Shown piece after piece: positions 15,471-24,993 of a DNA stretch of 25,557 nt. Source of the stretch: SMWD01 sp002729875. GTDB lineage: Bacteria; Pseudomonadota; Gammaproteobacteria; Steroidobacterales; GCA-2729495. Each line of letters begins with the position of its first letter. The stretch's first letter is position 1. The stretch covers positions 1 through 25,557 of the forward strand of contig DASCMH010000054.1 of NCBI GenBank assembly GCA_036010905.1, given 5' to 3'. The notes beneath the pieces were generated by a model. The model was not told where the DNA came from and ran no database searches. It was given only the letters and a program-made list of their open reading frames with translations. The translations under genes and the position numbers were made by a program.

Positions 15471-16706
15471 ATGCTTAAATCTCGTATGCTCTGCACGGTC
15501 TGCCTGTACACCGTCCTGGCCATAACGGCATGGGCAGATCAGGCCGTCCTGCATATGGAAATTGGTGACCCTGAACGTAAAAACAGGGAAGTGGAACTCA
15601 GGCTCGACGGCATTACGGACACCGACACGGGCGATATTATCACCCCCCGGCAACTGGCTGAACGACTGGCCGATACCAGGCTGTTGTTTGTTGGCGAGAC
15701 ACATACCAATCTCGATTTCCATAATGTGCAATTCAAGGTAATCCAGGAACTGCATCGCGCAAACCGTGAGGTCATGATCGGACTGGAGATGTTTCCTTAC
15801 TCCCAACAGGCCTTGCTGGATGGCTGGATAGATGGACTGTTTACCGAGCAGGGCTTTGTTAAACAGTCCGAGTGGTACACCTACTGGGGCTATCACTGGG
15901 AATACTACCGGGACATTTTCCTGTTTGCGCGCGACAACGGTATCCGGATGTACGGCATCAACTCTCCACGCGATGTGGTGAAAGCGGTACGAAAAAAAGA
16001 TTTCAAAGACCTGTCACCCGAAGATGCCAAACATTTTTTACATGAAGTGCAACCGGTTACCGATGATCAGCGACGCATGTTCAGGGGATTTTTCGATGCC
16101 GATGATGCGTTGCATATGAATGCACAGGCGATGGAAGGTATGCTGCGGGCACAGGCAACCTGGGACGCCACGATGGGCTGGAACTCGATGCAGGCACTGC
16201 AGGATCATGGCGGTGAGAACGCCATCATGGTCGTGCTAATCGGTTCAGGTCACGTAACCTATGGGCTGGGTGCCGAACGTCAGACCGCACCGTACTACGA
16301 TGGCAAGATAGCATCGGTTATTCCGCTGGAAATCATGGATGACGAAGGTCAGCCGGTCAAAACCGTGCGGGCAAGCTATGCTGATTTTGTCTGGGGATTA
16401 CCCAGCCCGCTGGACACCGTGTACCCCACCCTGGGGATTTCGTTGATGGGCAAGCTCGGAGACCGGCCAACCAAACTCATCCAGGTCAGCGAAGGATCGG
16501 TGGCCGAACGTGCCGGGCTCATCGTGGGTGATGTGTTGTTGCGTATCAATGATCAGCCTGTCGATTCCTTCACCACATTGCGCCTCATTTTTGCACCGGC
16601 CCGCTGGGGTGACGTTATTACTGCACTTGTTGAACGCGATGGAGAGGAACTGGCACTGGAAATTCCGATCCGCAGAAATACGGCTGATCAGGCAGGATAT
16701 CAATAA
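15471..16706 (+). CDS. ChaN-like (DUF399) haem-binding family protein with C-terminal PDZ domain
   Basis: The ChaN family comprises envelope proteins implicated in haem/iron binding. 411 residues; ATG with AAGGA (15458-15462) 8 nt upstream. Signal peptide to about residue 22 (AWA). Unlike classical ChaN there is no lipobox cysteine at the cleavage site, so it is probably soluble in the periplasm. The ChaN core shows LLFVGETHTNLDFH (72-84), GLEMFPYSQQ (104-113), YGINSPRDVV, and IGSGHVTYGLG near residue 260. A PDZ domain follows at about 310-405 (GDVLLRINDQPVDSF). The stop overlaps the next start by one base (TAATG), so the two are translationally coupled. ChaN-PDZ next to a PDZ peptidase suggests a joint envelope role; the ligand is unproven. 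Confidence 0.88.
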   Translation: MLKSRMLCTVCLYTVLAITAWADQAVLHMEIGDPERKNREVELRLDGITDTDTGDIITPRQLAERLADTRLLFVGETHTNLDFHNVQFKVIQELHRANREVMIGLEMFPYSQQALLDGWIDGLFTEQGFVKQSEWYTYWGYHWEYYRDIFLFARDNGIRMYGINSPRDVVKAVRKKDFKDLSPEDAKHFLHEVQPVTDDQRRMFRGFFDADDALHMNAQAMEGMLRAQATWDATMGWNSMQALQDHGGENAIMVVLIGSGHVTYGLGAERQTAPYYDGKIASVIPLEIMDDEGQPVKTVRASYADFVWGLPSPLDTVYPTLGISLMGKLGDRPTKLIQVSEGSVAERAGLIVGDVLLRINDQPVDSFTTLRLIFAPARWGDVITALVERDGEELALEIPIRRNTADQAGYQ

Positions 16707-19700
16707 TGAGCAAGGTCATCAGGAATTTTTTCGCCCGGCTACTGGTCACACCGTTACTGTTACTAAACCTGGTTACATGGGCTGACATACCGCATGCTAA
16801 TTTTGCACTTGATACCCGCATCGACCCGGCAACGCACGAGCTGAAGGCTCAAGCCAGTATCGTACTACCGGAAATCTATGCGGGACAAACTCTGGAATTC
16901 CTGCTAACCGACGCTGTCGAAATCATCAGTGCCGAACCTGCGGTGCAACGATTACCTTTTGATAACACAAAGGATGGCAATAAAGGATTTACCGGCATTA
17001 ACGGCTCCAGCGTCGAGCTGACCGATAGCGGGCACATCGCTCGTTACCAGGTGCAGTTGCCATCCGACAACACCACGCTGCATATGACTTATCAGGGCAG
17101 CATCAATTTCGCACTTGGCGATGAAAAGGAACAGTACACCCGGGGGTTTCGCAGCACGGCAGGCATCATCGGCGCAGAAGGGATCTATCTTGCCGGCAGT
17201 TCCCTCTGGTATCCCTACTTCGGCAATGACCTCGTTAACTTTACGCTGTCCACCAATGTGCCCGCAGGCTGGCACCTGATCAGCCAGGGTAACGGCACAT
17301 CACGGGATGAACAGGGCATGGCCCACTGGGACTCAGGCGGTGCCGTGGACGAAATCTACCTGGTCGGCGGACCGCTGATCCAGTACTCGGAACCGGCCGG
17401 TGCCGTAGCCACAGAGGTCTACCTGCACGAACCTGATGATGCGCTGGCGAAAAAATACCTGACCGCCACCGCCCAGTACCTGGAGATGTACCGCAACCTG
17501 ATCGGGCCCTACCCTTACGGCAAATTTGCCCTGGTCGAAAATTTCTGGGAGACGGGCTATGGCATGCCCACCTTCACGCTCCTCGGACCACAGATTATTC
17601 GCTTTCCGTTCATCCTGACCTCGTCATACCCGCACGAAATTCTGCACAACTGGTGGGGCAACTCGGTATTCGTAGACTACCAGAGCGGCAACTGGTGCGA
17701 AGGCCTGACCGCATACATGGCAGACCACCTGATACAGGAACAGTATGGCCGTGGCGCTTCTTACCGGCGCGATACACTGAAAAAATATCGGGACTTCGTC
17801 AAGGAAGACCGGGACTTTCCATTAACGGAATTCCGCTCCCGTCATAACGCTGCTACTGAAGCGATTGGTTACGGCAAAACGCTGATGGGCTTTCATATGC
17901 TCCGCCTGCAACTCGGTGACGAATTATTCAAGCAGGGACTGGCTCGCTTCTACCGCAACAACCGCGGCCGACAGGCCGGTTTTGCCGATCTGCGTACCGA
18001 TCTTGAGGCGGTCAGTGGCCTGGATCTCGGCACTTTCTTTGAACAATGGGTCGAATGGACCGGCGCAGCCAACCTGGCCGTGCGCAAAGTCAAGGTGCGT
18101 GGATCCGGTGATGCCTACACGATCCGCGGCAAGCTGACACAGATACAGGACGGCGAGACCTACGAACTCGACGTACCGGTTAATGTCACGACCGTCGATG
18201 GACTCGAGCGTACGACGATCCAGGTAACCGGCAAGACGACAAAGTTCGAGATCATGACCGCCGCCGAACCCCTGTTACTGGAAGTCGATCCGGAGTTCGA
18301 CCTGTTCCGCCTGCTGGATCCACGTGAGACCGCACCATCGATCGGTCAGATCTTCGGTGAACCGGAGATCATCGCCGTGCTGCCCGGCGAAGGCGATGCT
18401 CAGCAGATTGAAGGCTATCGACAGCTCGCAGAAAGCTGGCAAACCGGTTCGCACAAGATCACAATCGTGTCGGACACGGACATCGATGAAATTCCTGCAG
18501 ACAAGGGCGCCTGGCTGTTCGGCAGGGACAATCGCCTGGCCCGCAGTTTATTTGCTGCGGACCCGGCATTGCAGTTGACCGACAACGCGATCATCCCGCA
18601 AGGCCAGGAGATTCCGTTCACCGATCACTCAGCCGTCCTCGTCAAGCGACATCCGGACAACACGAGCAAGGCCATTGGCTGGATCGTCGTCGAGCCGAAC
18701 AAAGCCTTCCCAGGCCTGGGCGGCAAGCTGCCACACTACGGCAAATATTCCTTCCTCGGTTTTACCGGTACAGAACCGGCCAATAAGGTCAAGGGTGAGT
18801 GGATCACGACCGACTCGCCACTGCGCGTAGACCTGCGCAACAAGAGCAAACAGGCAAGCGGGCCGGTAATGGCCGCCGCTGCACCGGCACGCAAAGCACT
18901 GGCCGAGATTCCACCGGTGTTTTCCCGTGAACACTTGCTGGAACATATTCGCTACCTTGCGTCCGACGAACTGGCCGGGCGCGGTCTCGGCACACCGGGT
19001 CTTGCCAAAGCTGCCGATTACATCGTCGCCCAATTCAAGGCTGCCGGGCTGGCCCCGGCGGGTGATGATGACAGTTACCGGCAGGTTTTTCCGGTCGCGG
19101 AAGGGGAGGACGGCAAACCGCACGACGTCGCCAACATCGTCGGCATCATCCCGGGGCGCAACCCGGACTACGCCGGTCAAGCCGTACTGGTCACCGCTCA
19201 TTACGACCACCTCGGCCATGGCTGGCCCGATGCGCGTGCCGAAGACAAGGGCAAAATCTATAACGGCGCCGACGATAATGCCAGCGGTGTTGCGGTCATG
19301 ATCGAACTGGCAAAATTATTTGTGACTGAGGCCGCACCCGAACGCAGCATTGTTTTTATCGCCTTTACCGGCGAAGAAGCCGGGCTGCTGGGTTCACGCT
19401 ACTACGCGGAACATCCCGAGCCGGTTGCGCTTGACGGCATCATGGGTGTCGTCAACATGGACACCGTCGGCCAACTGGGTACGCAGGACATCTCCGTATT
19501 CGGCGCCGACACAGCAAGCGAGTGGCAACATGTCTTCCGCGGCATCGGTTTTTCTGCCGGCATCGGCTCGCAGATGATTGGAGGACCCCTCGCCTCTTCA
19601 GATCACCAGGCTTTTATCGAAAAGGGCGTGCCGGGCGTGCAGATTTCCAGCGGCGCCAACCTTGATTATCACCGTCCGACCGATACGGTGGAAAAGATCG

Positions 19701-20104
19701 ATGGGGCAGGATTGATCAAGGTAGCCATGTTGGTTAAGGAAACCGTTGCGTATCTCACCGGCCGCCCTGAAATGCTGACGATTACAATCGACGGAACCCA
19801 GGCCACGCCCAAACCGGCCAAGCCCGGTACGGTCGGCAAACGCCGTGCATCCGTCGGCACGGTACCCGATTTTGCTTTCCAGGGACCGGGCGTACGGGTC
19901 AGCGCCGTCGTGCCGGGGTCACCGGCAGTTGCAGCAGGCATTGTAACGGGCGACGTTTTACTCAGTCTCGCCGGCACCTCAATTGAGAATCTGCAAAGTT
20001 ATACAGATGTGCTGAAGTCACTGTCAGCGGGTGACACAGTTGCCGGAGTGGTGAAACGGGGCGAAAAAACCATCGATATCGAGGTAACTGTAACGGCACG
20101 CTAA
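16706..20104 (+). CDS. M1-M28 double metallopeptidase fusion with C-terminal PDZ domain
   Basis: An exported 1132-residue protein combining two zinc aminopeptidase folds. Signal peptide to about residue 26 (TWA). An M1-like gluzincin domain comes first (to about 520), with HEILH (310-314) and the downstream ligand Glu in NWCEGLTAY (E332). The usual GAMEN motif is replaced by GYGMPTFT. A region of about 200 residues that I cannot assign follows. Then comes a complete M28 domain with its expected metal ligands: H832 (AHYDH), D856/D857 (NGADDNASG), E890/E891 (GEEAG), D919 (NMDTVG) and H989 (YHRPTDT). PDZ lies at about 1060-1132. Start ATG overlaps the ChaN-like stop. Predicted role: periplasmic peptide trimming. 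Both active sites look intact. Confidence 0.92.
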   Translation: MSKVIRNFFARLLVTPLLLLNLVTWADIPHANFALDTRIDPATHELKAQASIVLPEIYAGQTLEFLLTDAVEIISAEPAVQRLPFDNTKDGNKGFTGINGSSVELTDSGHIARYQVQLPSDNTTLHMTYQGSINFALGDEKEQYTRGFRSTAGIIGAEGIYLAGSSLWYPYFGNDLVNFTLSTNVPAGWHLISQGNGTSRDEQGMAHWDSGGAVDEIYLVGGPLIQYSEPAGAVATEVYLHEPDDALAKKYLTATAQYLEMYRNLIGPYPYGKFALVENFWETGYGMPTFTLLGPQIIRFPFILTSSYPHEILHNWWGNSVFVDYQSGNWCEGLTAYMADHLIQEQYGRGASYRRDTLKKYRDFVKEDRDFPLTEFRSRHNAATEAIGYGKTLMGFHMLRLQLGDELFKQGLARFYRNNRGRQAGFADLRTDLEAVSGLDLGTFFEQWVEWTGAANLAVRKVKVRGSGDAYTIRGKLTQIQDGETYELDVPVNVTTVDGLERTTIQVTGKTTKFEIMTAAEPLLLEVDPEFDLFRLLDPRETAPSIGQIFGEPEIIAVLPGEGDAQQIEGYRQLAESWQTGSHKITIVSDTDIDEIPADKGAWLFGRDNRLARSLFAADPALQLTDNAIIPQGQEIPFTDHSAVLVKRHPDNTSKAIGWIVVEPNKAFPGLGGKLPHYGKYSFLGFTGTEPANKVKGEWITTDSPLRVDLRNKSKQASGPVMAAAAPARKALAEIPPVFSREHLLEHIRYLASDELAGRGLGTPGLAKAADYIVAQFKAAGLAPAGDDDSYRQVFPVAEGEDGKPHDVANIVGIIPGRNPDYAGQAVLVTAHYDHLGHGWPDARAEDKGKIYNGADDNASGVAVMIELAKLFVTEAAPERSIVFIAFTGEEAGLLGSRYYAEHPEPVALDGIMGVVNMDTVGQLGTQDISVFGADTASEWQHVFRGIGFSAGIGSQMIGGPLASSDHQAFIEKGVPGVQISSGANLDYHRPTDTVEKIDGAGLIKVAMLVKETVAYLTGRPEMLTITIDGTQATPKPAKPGTVGKRRASVGTVPDFAFQGPGVRVSAVVPGSPAVAAGIVTGDVLLSLAGTSIENLQSYTDVLKSLSAGDTVAGVVKRGEKTIDIEVTVTAR

Positions 20105-20122
20105 GGATGCAAGCATGGTTAC

Positions 20123-20404
20123 TTATAATTTATACACAGCAAGCAAATAATTCATGCTGGCCATTTTGCCTTTAAAGCCATAGCGCCCGCCCAGCACGGT
20201 GGCGATCTCCGCCGGTGTGTACGCGGCCCGACATCCTCCGAAAAAAAAGTCAAAACCTGTCAGGGGAAGCGTCTCAACTGCGGCTTCCAGCTCGCAGATC
20301 ATTTTTTCCAGTTCCCCCTGATACTCGATCTCAGCCTGCCGATAGTCATCATCGAATTAATCCATGGACAACTCAGGCATTCTTGGAACGACAGGGTTAT
20401 TCAT
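20123..20404 (-). pseudogene. Small broken reading frame with one in-frame TAA
   Basis: From ATG 20404 the minus strand reads MNNPVVPRMPELSMD, then TAA (20359-20357). It continues in the same frame for 77 codons: FDDDYRQAEIEYQGELEKM, a charged helix, then YTPAEIATVLGGRYGFKGKM and a stop at 20123. The residues after the stop look like real protein (balanced composition, helical N-part, well-formed C-part). No good start serves that part alone until a Met 18 residues in. It lies 12 bp past the end of the GT2-like gene, so it was probably the last gene of that row. Nonsense mutation, sequencing error and recoding are all possible. Product not recognised. Confidence 0.55.
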
Positions 20405-20416
20405 ACCTTACTATTG

Positions 20417-21073
20417 TTAGGCATTATCTGGTTCCGGAGGATAAAGAATTTTTATTCCGAATTTTGCCAATTCAGTAACGATGATTTCACGCCCTTCGGC
20501 ATATCTCTCCACAGACTCATGCCGCAAAAGAACCTTATCAACCTCGACATCGTGCGTTAACCTGTGCGTGTGGCTCCAGAAACGCTCCATCTCAATACGG
20601 CGCAGAAATCCAAAATGATTGTGCGCATAAAACAACCAGTTATCACAAAACATTGATTTAAATGCCGGCGGATACAAGTAACCAAAATGCTTATAAACTG
20701 CTCTTGAGATCACCGGATGAAACACGCAGTCTGGCAGCCCTCTTTCATCAGGTAGATGCAGGCTGAAAAAACGCGTGTCGCCAACCAGGGATGCCAGTGT
20801 TTGATCCCAGTTATCCGGCGGCAACAAATCGTCGGAGACCTGCACAAACATATCACCGCTTGCCTTAGCGGCAGCCAGGTTCCAGCCGGTAACGCAGTCC
20901 CGTCTGCCGGAATTGACGCAGGACTTCATATTGGCAAAACATCCCTCAAAGGGATCGTCTGTAACCAGCACAACCTCGACATTCTCCCAATCAGATGCCC
21001 TCTCCTGCCAGCCACCGAGAACATTCAGGATTACATGAGGTCTGGCAGAGGTATATAGCAAACTGATTTTCAT
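20417..21073 (-). CDS. GT2-like (GT-A fold) glycosyltransferase
   Basis: Probably transfers a sugar from a nucleotide-sugar donor to a surface glycan or glycoconjugate. From ATG 21073 it has 218 residues beginning MKISLLYTSARPHV, where the GT-A domain naturally begins. An upstream GTG-ATG (21112/21109) would overlap the preceding gene and add 12-13 residues; neither option has a good SD, so the start is uncertain. Features: VEVVLVTDD, GWNLAAAKASGDMFVQVSDDLLPP with the acidic metal-binding pair D81-D82 in place of a strict DxD, and a WSHTHRLTHDVEVDK helix. The protein is short for GT2. It directly follows the sulfotransferase-glycosyltransferase fusion gene. Acceptor unknown. Confidence 0.75.
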   Translation of the reverse strand: MKISLLYTSARPHVILNVLGGWQERASDWENVEVVLVTDDPFEGCFANMKSCVNSGRRDCVTGWNLAAAKASGDMFVQVSDDLLPPDNWDQTLASLVGDTRFFSLHLPDERGLPDCVFHPVISRAVYKHFGYLYPPAFKSMFCDNWLFYAHNHFGFLRRIEMERFWSHTHRLTHDVEVDKVLLRHESVERYAEGREIIVTELAKFGIKILYPPEPDNA

Positions 21074-21098
21074 AAAAAGACGAGAGCAAAGAGCGCAC

Positions 21099-22490
21099 TT
21101 AGCCGGCATCACCTGTTTTCAAGGTAGCATTAAGAATGAATGAATCATGCCGGGTTGTCTCCAGCCCGGCATCTTCCCAACCATATCGATAGTTACCGAT
21201 ATGCCACAAGCGTATGGACGTATCTGCATAAACCTTGAAGCCACTCTGCCCGGCTCTTTCACAAAATGAAAAATCCTCAGCCAGGTACCAGTGCCCGTCA
21301 TCAACCGGCCTCACCATGGGTTTGAAAAATGGAATCATCGGTCGTTCATATCGTTCGTTGCAGATCGGTAGTTTGTGTTCCCGTTGAATCGTCACATACA
21401 CCTCGCGACGAATTAACAAAAAACCAGTACCGGCATACAGGATCTCCATCAGCCCACCTTCCTTACCGAACGTAACACGCTCCATTCCCGGCATAAACTC
21501 ACAGGCAAATGCCCGTTTGTCTTTCTGGGGATAGATTCCGCACACGACAGGCAGGCGGTGGCGTCGAAGTTTCTCAACATCATCGGGATGAAAACCGATA
21601 TCGGAGTCAATCCACAACGTTTCCTCAAAGCCATCCACCAACGCATCGGTTGCCATCTGATTGCGTCCCTGGTCGATCGCAGCGTAACCACCAACCCGCC
21701 TCACTGGATACCCCCGACGCTCAAGTTCCTTAAGCGCATCATCACATTGCTGGTGGATGCCGGTAAAAAACGGGACCAGCACGACGCATCTGCGCGGATC
21801 AAACGGATCCTCATAGCGCGAAGCCGGAAGACCGGCGGTCACAATGGGTGGTGCCTGTTGAGGTTGCCGACCTGTCAATATGACTTGCCTGTCACGATCA
21901 ATACCAACGAAATCAAGGATTCGACGAACGCCATCATCATTGGTTAGACAGTGGGTCTGGACAACAATGACATTGTCCGGGTATTGCTGTGCGAGTTCGT
22001 CAGCGTGCTCATAGTACTCATCCCAATATCTGGTTATTCCGGCAACCCGATCCTGAATCTCATACTGGGGGAATGACTGTGTCCACAAGGGATGGTGATA
22101 CCAGTTCGGTCCCGGGTCTTTAGCCCAGTGATTAATCGGCAACGGGGAACCCTCATCCAGAGCCTGGCTGAATACGGAAACAATTTCATCCCGGGCACGT
22201 TGCAGACAGATAATCCGAATTCCGGGTTCACAAGCAATAGCATCTTCGACATAGGGCAGATAAAACTGCGCCATATCACCCATATACCGCTGCTGTCCTG
22301 CCGATTTCCAGCGGGCAATTCGCTGCTTGATTCCCGGAGAACCGGGACGGTGCTCCCACGACAGTATCGGGGTTTGTTCCTGAGTGATCTGCGACGATGG
22401 CTGCCGGGCAAGGATTTCGCCGAGCAAATTGAGCCCGCAATGGCCAGCACCCATACCCAAAATAATCTGTGGTTCCATGGGTTTATTCAA
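21099..22490 (-). CDS. Sulfotransferase-glycosyltransferase fusion protein
   Basis: A predicted cytoplasmic two-domain enzyme of 463 residues. The N-terminal half (to about 215) looks like a PAPS-dependent sulfotransferase. It has a 5'-phosphosulfate loop variant GMGAGHCGLNLL (12-23) and a 3'-phosphate-binding region IICLQRARDEIVSVFSQ (R98 to S105). The C-terminal half (about 233-460) resembles GT-A glycosyltransferases, with TLWIDSDIGF (DSD at 295-297), AGTGFLLIRREVY, and AEDFSFCERAGQSGFKVY. One chain could thus add a sugar and a sulfate. The TTG start (22490) is favoured because GAGGAGGAG ends 9 nt upstream; the ATG four codons later is 21 nt away. The sulfotransferase loop has His-Cys-Gly where many members have Ser/Thr-Gly-Thr, so activity there is uncertain. 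Confidence 0.8.
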   Translation of the reverse strand: MNKPMEPQIILGMGAGHCGLNLLGEILARQPSSQITQEQTPILSWEHRPGSPGIKQRIARWKSAGQQRYMGDMAQFYLPYVEDAIACEPGIRIICLQRARDEIVSVFSQALDEGSPLPINHWAKDPGPNWYHHPLWTQSFPQYEIQDRVAGITRYWDEYYEHADELAQQYPDNVIVVQTHCLTNDDGVRRILDFVGIDRDRQVILTGRQPQQAPPIVTAGLPASRYEDPFDPRRCVVLVPFFTGIHQQCDDALKELERRGYPVRRVGGYAAIDQGRNQMATDALVDGFEETLWIDSDIGFHPDDVEKLRRHRLPVVCGIYPQKDKRAFACEFMPGMERVTFGKEGGLMEILYAGTGFLLIRREVYVTIQREHKLPICNERYERPMIPFFKPMVRPVDDGHWYLAEDFSFCERAGQSGFKVYADTSIRLWHIGNYRYGWEDAGLETTRHDSFILNATLKTGDAG

Positions 22491-22499
22491 GGTGAGCTG

Positions 22500-22508
22500 C
22501 TCCTCCTC
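22500..22508 (-). promoter_or_regulatory. Shine-Dalgarno site favouring a TTG start
   Basis: GAGGAGGAG on the minus strand, 9 nt before TTG at 22490. No other SD-like site lies near the ATG at 22478. Confidence 0.6.
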
Positions 22509-22611
22509 AAATGCAAATGGGGGTTATATTACGGAGTACTAATCTCGGCTAAAGCCCCGCTCACTGATAATTTACTAGCAAATTACAGTCGACAAACCTG
22601 TGCCACCACCT

Positions 22612-24993
22612 CTACTGAAGGCCAGCCAGTGCCTCACGAGCGTCCTCAATGCCAGCAAAATCTGTGGCCGCCATTTGAATCGCTTTTGCAAGCTCCTGCT
22701 TTGCTCCGAACTCATTACCGACAACAAGATATGCCATGCCCAGGTGGTAATTCACCACCGGCATATCGGTGAGGAGTGTCACCGCCCTCTCCAGATAACG
22801 AACGGCACGTTCGCCATCACCGGCTCGGTAGTAAACCCAACCAACCGTATCAATGACCGCCGGCTCATCATTGCTGGCAAGGCTGTCAGCAAGTTGCACG
22901 GCACGTGCCAGATGCTCCGGATTCTTGAAATACAAATCCGCAAGCAGGGCCGCCAGGTTATTGGCAATCTCCCAGGTCTCCGGGTGTGAAACAAGTAACT
23001 CCTCATACAACTCGACCAGCGCAGCAAACCGTCCCTGGCGCTGGTACTCATTTGCAAGCAACTTGCCGAGCGGTAGATTACCAGGCACTGCGGCCAACCC
23101 CCGGCGGAATGAATCGACACGCTTTGTAACGTCATCGGGGTATAGTGAAGCCAAGGCTACATAGCTGGGCGACAGTTCAGGGTGATCGCTGATGACCGAC
23201 TCAAACACCCGCAACGCTTCGGGGTTTTGCCCTGTATCCTTCAACGCACCACCCAACATCAGCTGCATCGCCGGGTTCTCCGGGTATGCTTTGACTTTCC
23301 CGCGCAGCAACGCAATGCTCTCTTCTTCTTTGCCCTGGGCATTCAGGGACCGCGCAAGTCCTTGCAGAATTGATATGTTGTCGGGGCTTTTCTCAAGGGC
23401 CTGTTTGAAGGCGTTTACGGCCTCCTCATATCGCTGTTGCCCCTCAAACACCTGCCCGAGCATAAAGGGGCCGATGCCACCCGGATCTGTGCCGCTTGCA
23501 ATACGCCGGGCCTCATCTACAGCCGCCGGCCAATCATCCTGGAGCATCTGCAACTCAACCATCAGTATAGCCGCTTCAAGATTAGCGCTACTGCCCTGAC
23601 TGATTCCCTCGAGAAGCTTTTCCGCCGCATCAAACCTTTCTGCCTGAACCATCAATGAAACAAGCTCCCGGATCGCCGTCCGATGATTGGGATTCAGGCC
23701 CAGCAATCGCCGGTAAGCATCCTCACTCAGAATCATGTTGTCTGCGGCGGCTTCACTGCGGCCCATTAGCAGCAACGCACGTTGATTGCCCTTCTCTTTA
23801 CGCAGCAAGATACGCAAATCTGCAATTGCATCATCATAACGTCTTTCGCTGAACAGCAGACCGGCACGAAGTAACAAGGCATCAGAAAACGCCGGCGCAT
23901 CGGTCAGAATATTGTCAACCTGCTGCATAGCACCGTCCGTATCACCGGTTCTTACCTTCTCCGCAGTCAGTTTGACACGGGCCAGAAGGCCGAGCTCAGA
24001 TAACGGGTCTAGTGTTACAACTTCAGTAAATGCAATAACAGCCTTATCGTGCCGATTATCAATCAGGTAACCGTCCCCCAAGGCAATCAGGAGTTGCTGA
24101 TTTTCCGGATCGTCGTCGATAAATGTCCGCAACGCCTCTGTTGCCGATTCCCGTGTTTTAGCCTCGGCCAGGAACTGCACGACATTGAGCCGGGCACCAA
24201 TACTTCCGCTCGGTGCGGCGGCTATATCCCGCAACATCGCTTCAGCCTTGTCCAGCTGTCCCTGCTCTTTATAAAAACGGACCAACCGGCTATGGAATAT
24301 TGATTCGTCTTCAACAGCGCCTTCGATCATTACCAGCAGTGCCTGCTCCATGTCCTCGGTACGCTCGTGGCGCGACAGGATGTCAAGCTTTAACTCGTGC
24401 AAAGGCAGGATTTCATCAGTCGGTAACCGGCGGATGGCCTGATCCAGCAAGTCCAGCGCCCGGTCGGGTTCGTTCTCTTGCCAGGCAGAAGCCTGCATGC
24501 CGATCGCTACTACATGGTCGGGATCAAGGTCCAGAGCCCGACCCAATATCGCCAGACCCTGTTCAGAATCACCCTGCTGAAGTGCCAGTCGCGCCTTCAG
24601 AACAACGACATCAGGATCGTCCGGCGCCAGCGCCTCAGCCGCTTCGGCTTGTTCAGCCGCCAGCTCATAGACTCTGCCAAGGACATACAAGGTACCGAGT
24701 TTGACGCGTGCGGCAACCATCTGCGGTGCTTCTGCCACCGCCACCTGCAAATGACCCAGCATTTCACGGCCAAACCCCTGTTGCTCGGCAATCAAGGCAA
24801 GCAAGTAGCGAGCCTCAGCATTTTTTGGTGAGATTTGAACAGCATTTTGTGCTTCAAGTTTGGCGGCAACATAGTCGCCCTGATCAAACAGTTCCTGCGC
24901 CGACTGTATATAGCCTGCCGCACGTTCCGCCGGTGAACCGCAACCGGACAGGATAACAATGCAGGAAAAAATCAGTATGTGGGTTAGCCGCAT
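22612..24993 (-). CDS. TPR-repeat lipoprotein, PEP-CTERM system PrsT-like
   Basis: An envelope lipoprotein built almost wholly of tetratricopeptide repeats, 793 residues. ATG 24993 is chosen because AGAGA (25006-25002) ends 8 nt upstream; ATG 24999 and TTG 25011 are in frame but worse placed. The signal peptide ends in lipobox LSGC (Cys18). From about residue 25 to the end come roughly 20 TPR-like helical pairs (for example AKLEAQNAVQISPKNAEARYLLA, YEEAVNAFKQALEKSPDN, GERAVRYLERAVTLL). Long TPR lipoproteins of this form are a known component of PEP-CTERM/exosortase systems (PrsT, TIGR02917 by memory). Its position beside a PEP-CTERM cargo gene supports that. It leads a minus-strand row with the two sugar/sulfate-transfer genes. 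A generic TPR lipoprotein remains possible. Confidence 0.85.
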   Translation of the reverse strand: MRLTHILIFSCIVILSGCGSPAERAAGYIQSAQELFDQGDYVAAKLEAQNAVQISPKNAEARYLLALIAEQQGFGREMLGHLQVAVAEAPQMVAARVKLGTLYVLGRVYELAAEQAEAAEALAPDDPDVVVLKARLALQQGDSEQGLAILGRALDLDPDHVVAIGMQASAWQENEPDRALDLLDQAIRRLPTDEILPLHELKLDILSRHERTEDMEQALLVMIEGAVEDESIFHSRLVRFYKEQGQLDKAEAMLRDIAAAPSGSIGARLNVVQFLAEAKTRESATEALRTFIDDDPENQQLLIALGDGYLIDNRHDKAVIAFTEVVTLDPLSELGLLARVKLTAEKVRTGDTDGAMQQVDNILTDAPAFSDALLLRAGLLFSERRYDDAIADLRILLRKEKGNQRALLLMGRSEAAADNMILSEDAYRRLLGLNPNHRTAIRELVSLMVQAERFDAAEKLLEGISQGSSANLEAAILMVELQMLQDDWPAAVDEARRIASGTDPGGIGPFMLGQVFEGQQRYEEAVNAFKQALEKSPDNISILQGLARSLNAQGKEEESIALLRGKVKAYPENPAMQLMLGGALKDTGQNPEALRVFESVISDHPELSPSYVALASLYPDDVTKRVDSFRRGLAAVPGNLPLGKLLANEYQRQGRFAALVELYEELLVSHPETWEIANNLAALLADLYFKNPEHLARAVQLADSLASNDEPAVIDTVGWVYYRAGDGERAVRYLERAVTLLTDMPVVNYHLGMAYLVVGNEFGAKQELAKAIQMAATDFAGIEDAREALAGLQ

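Noticed and set aside
22092..22772. 226-codon plus-strand open frame
   Set aside because: It lies antisense to the sulfotransferase fusion and TPR genes, with low-complexity mixed composition and no SD.
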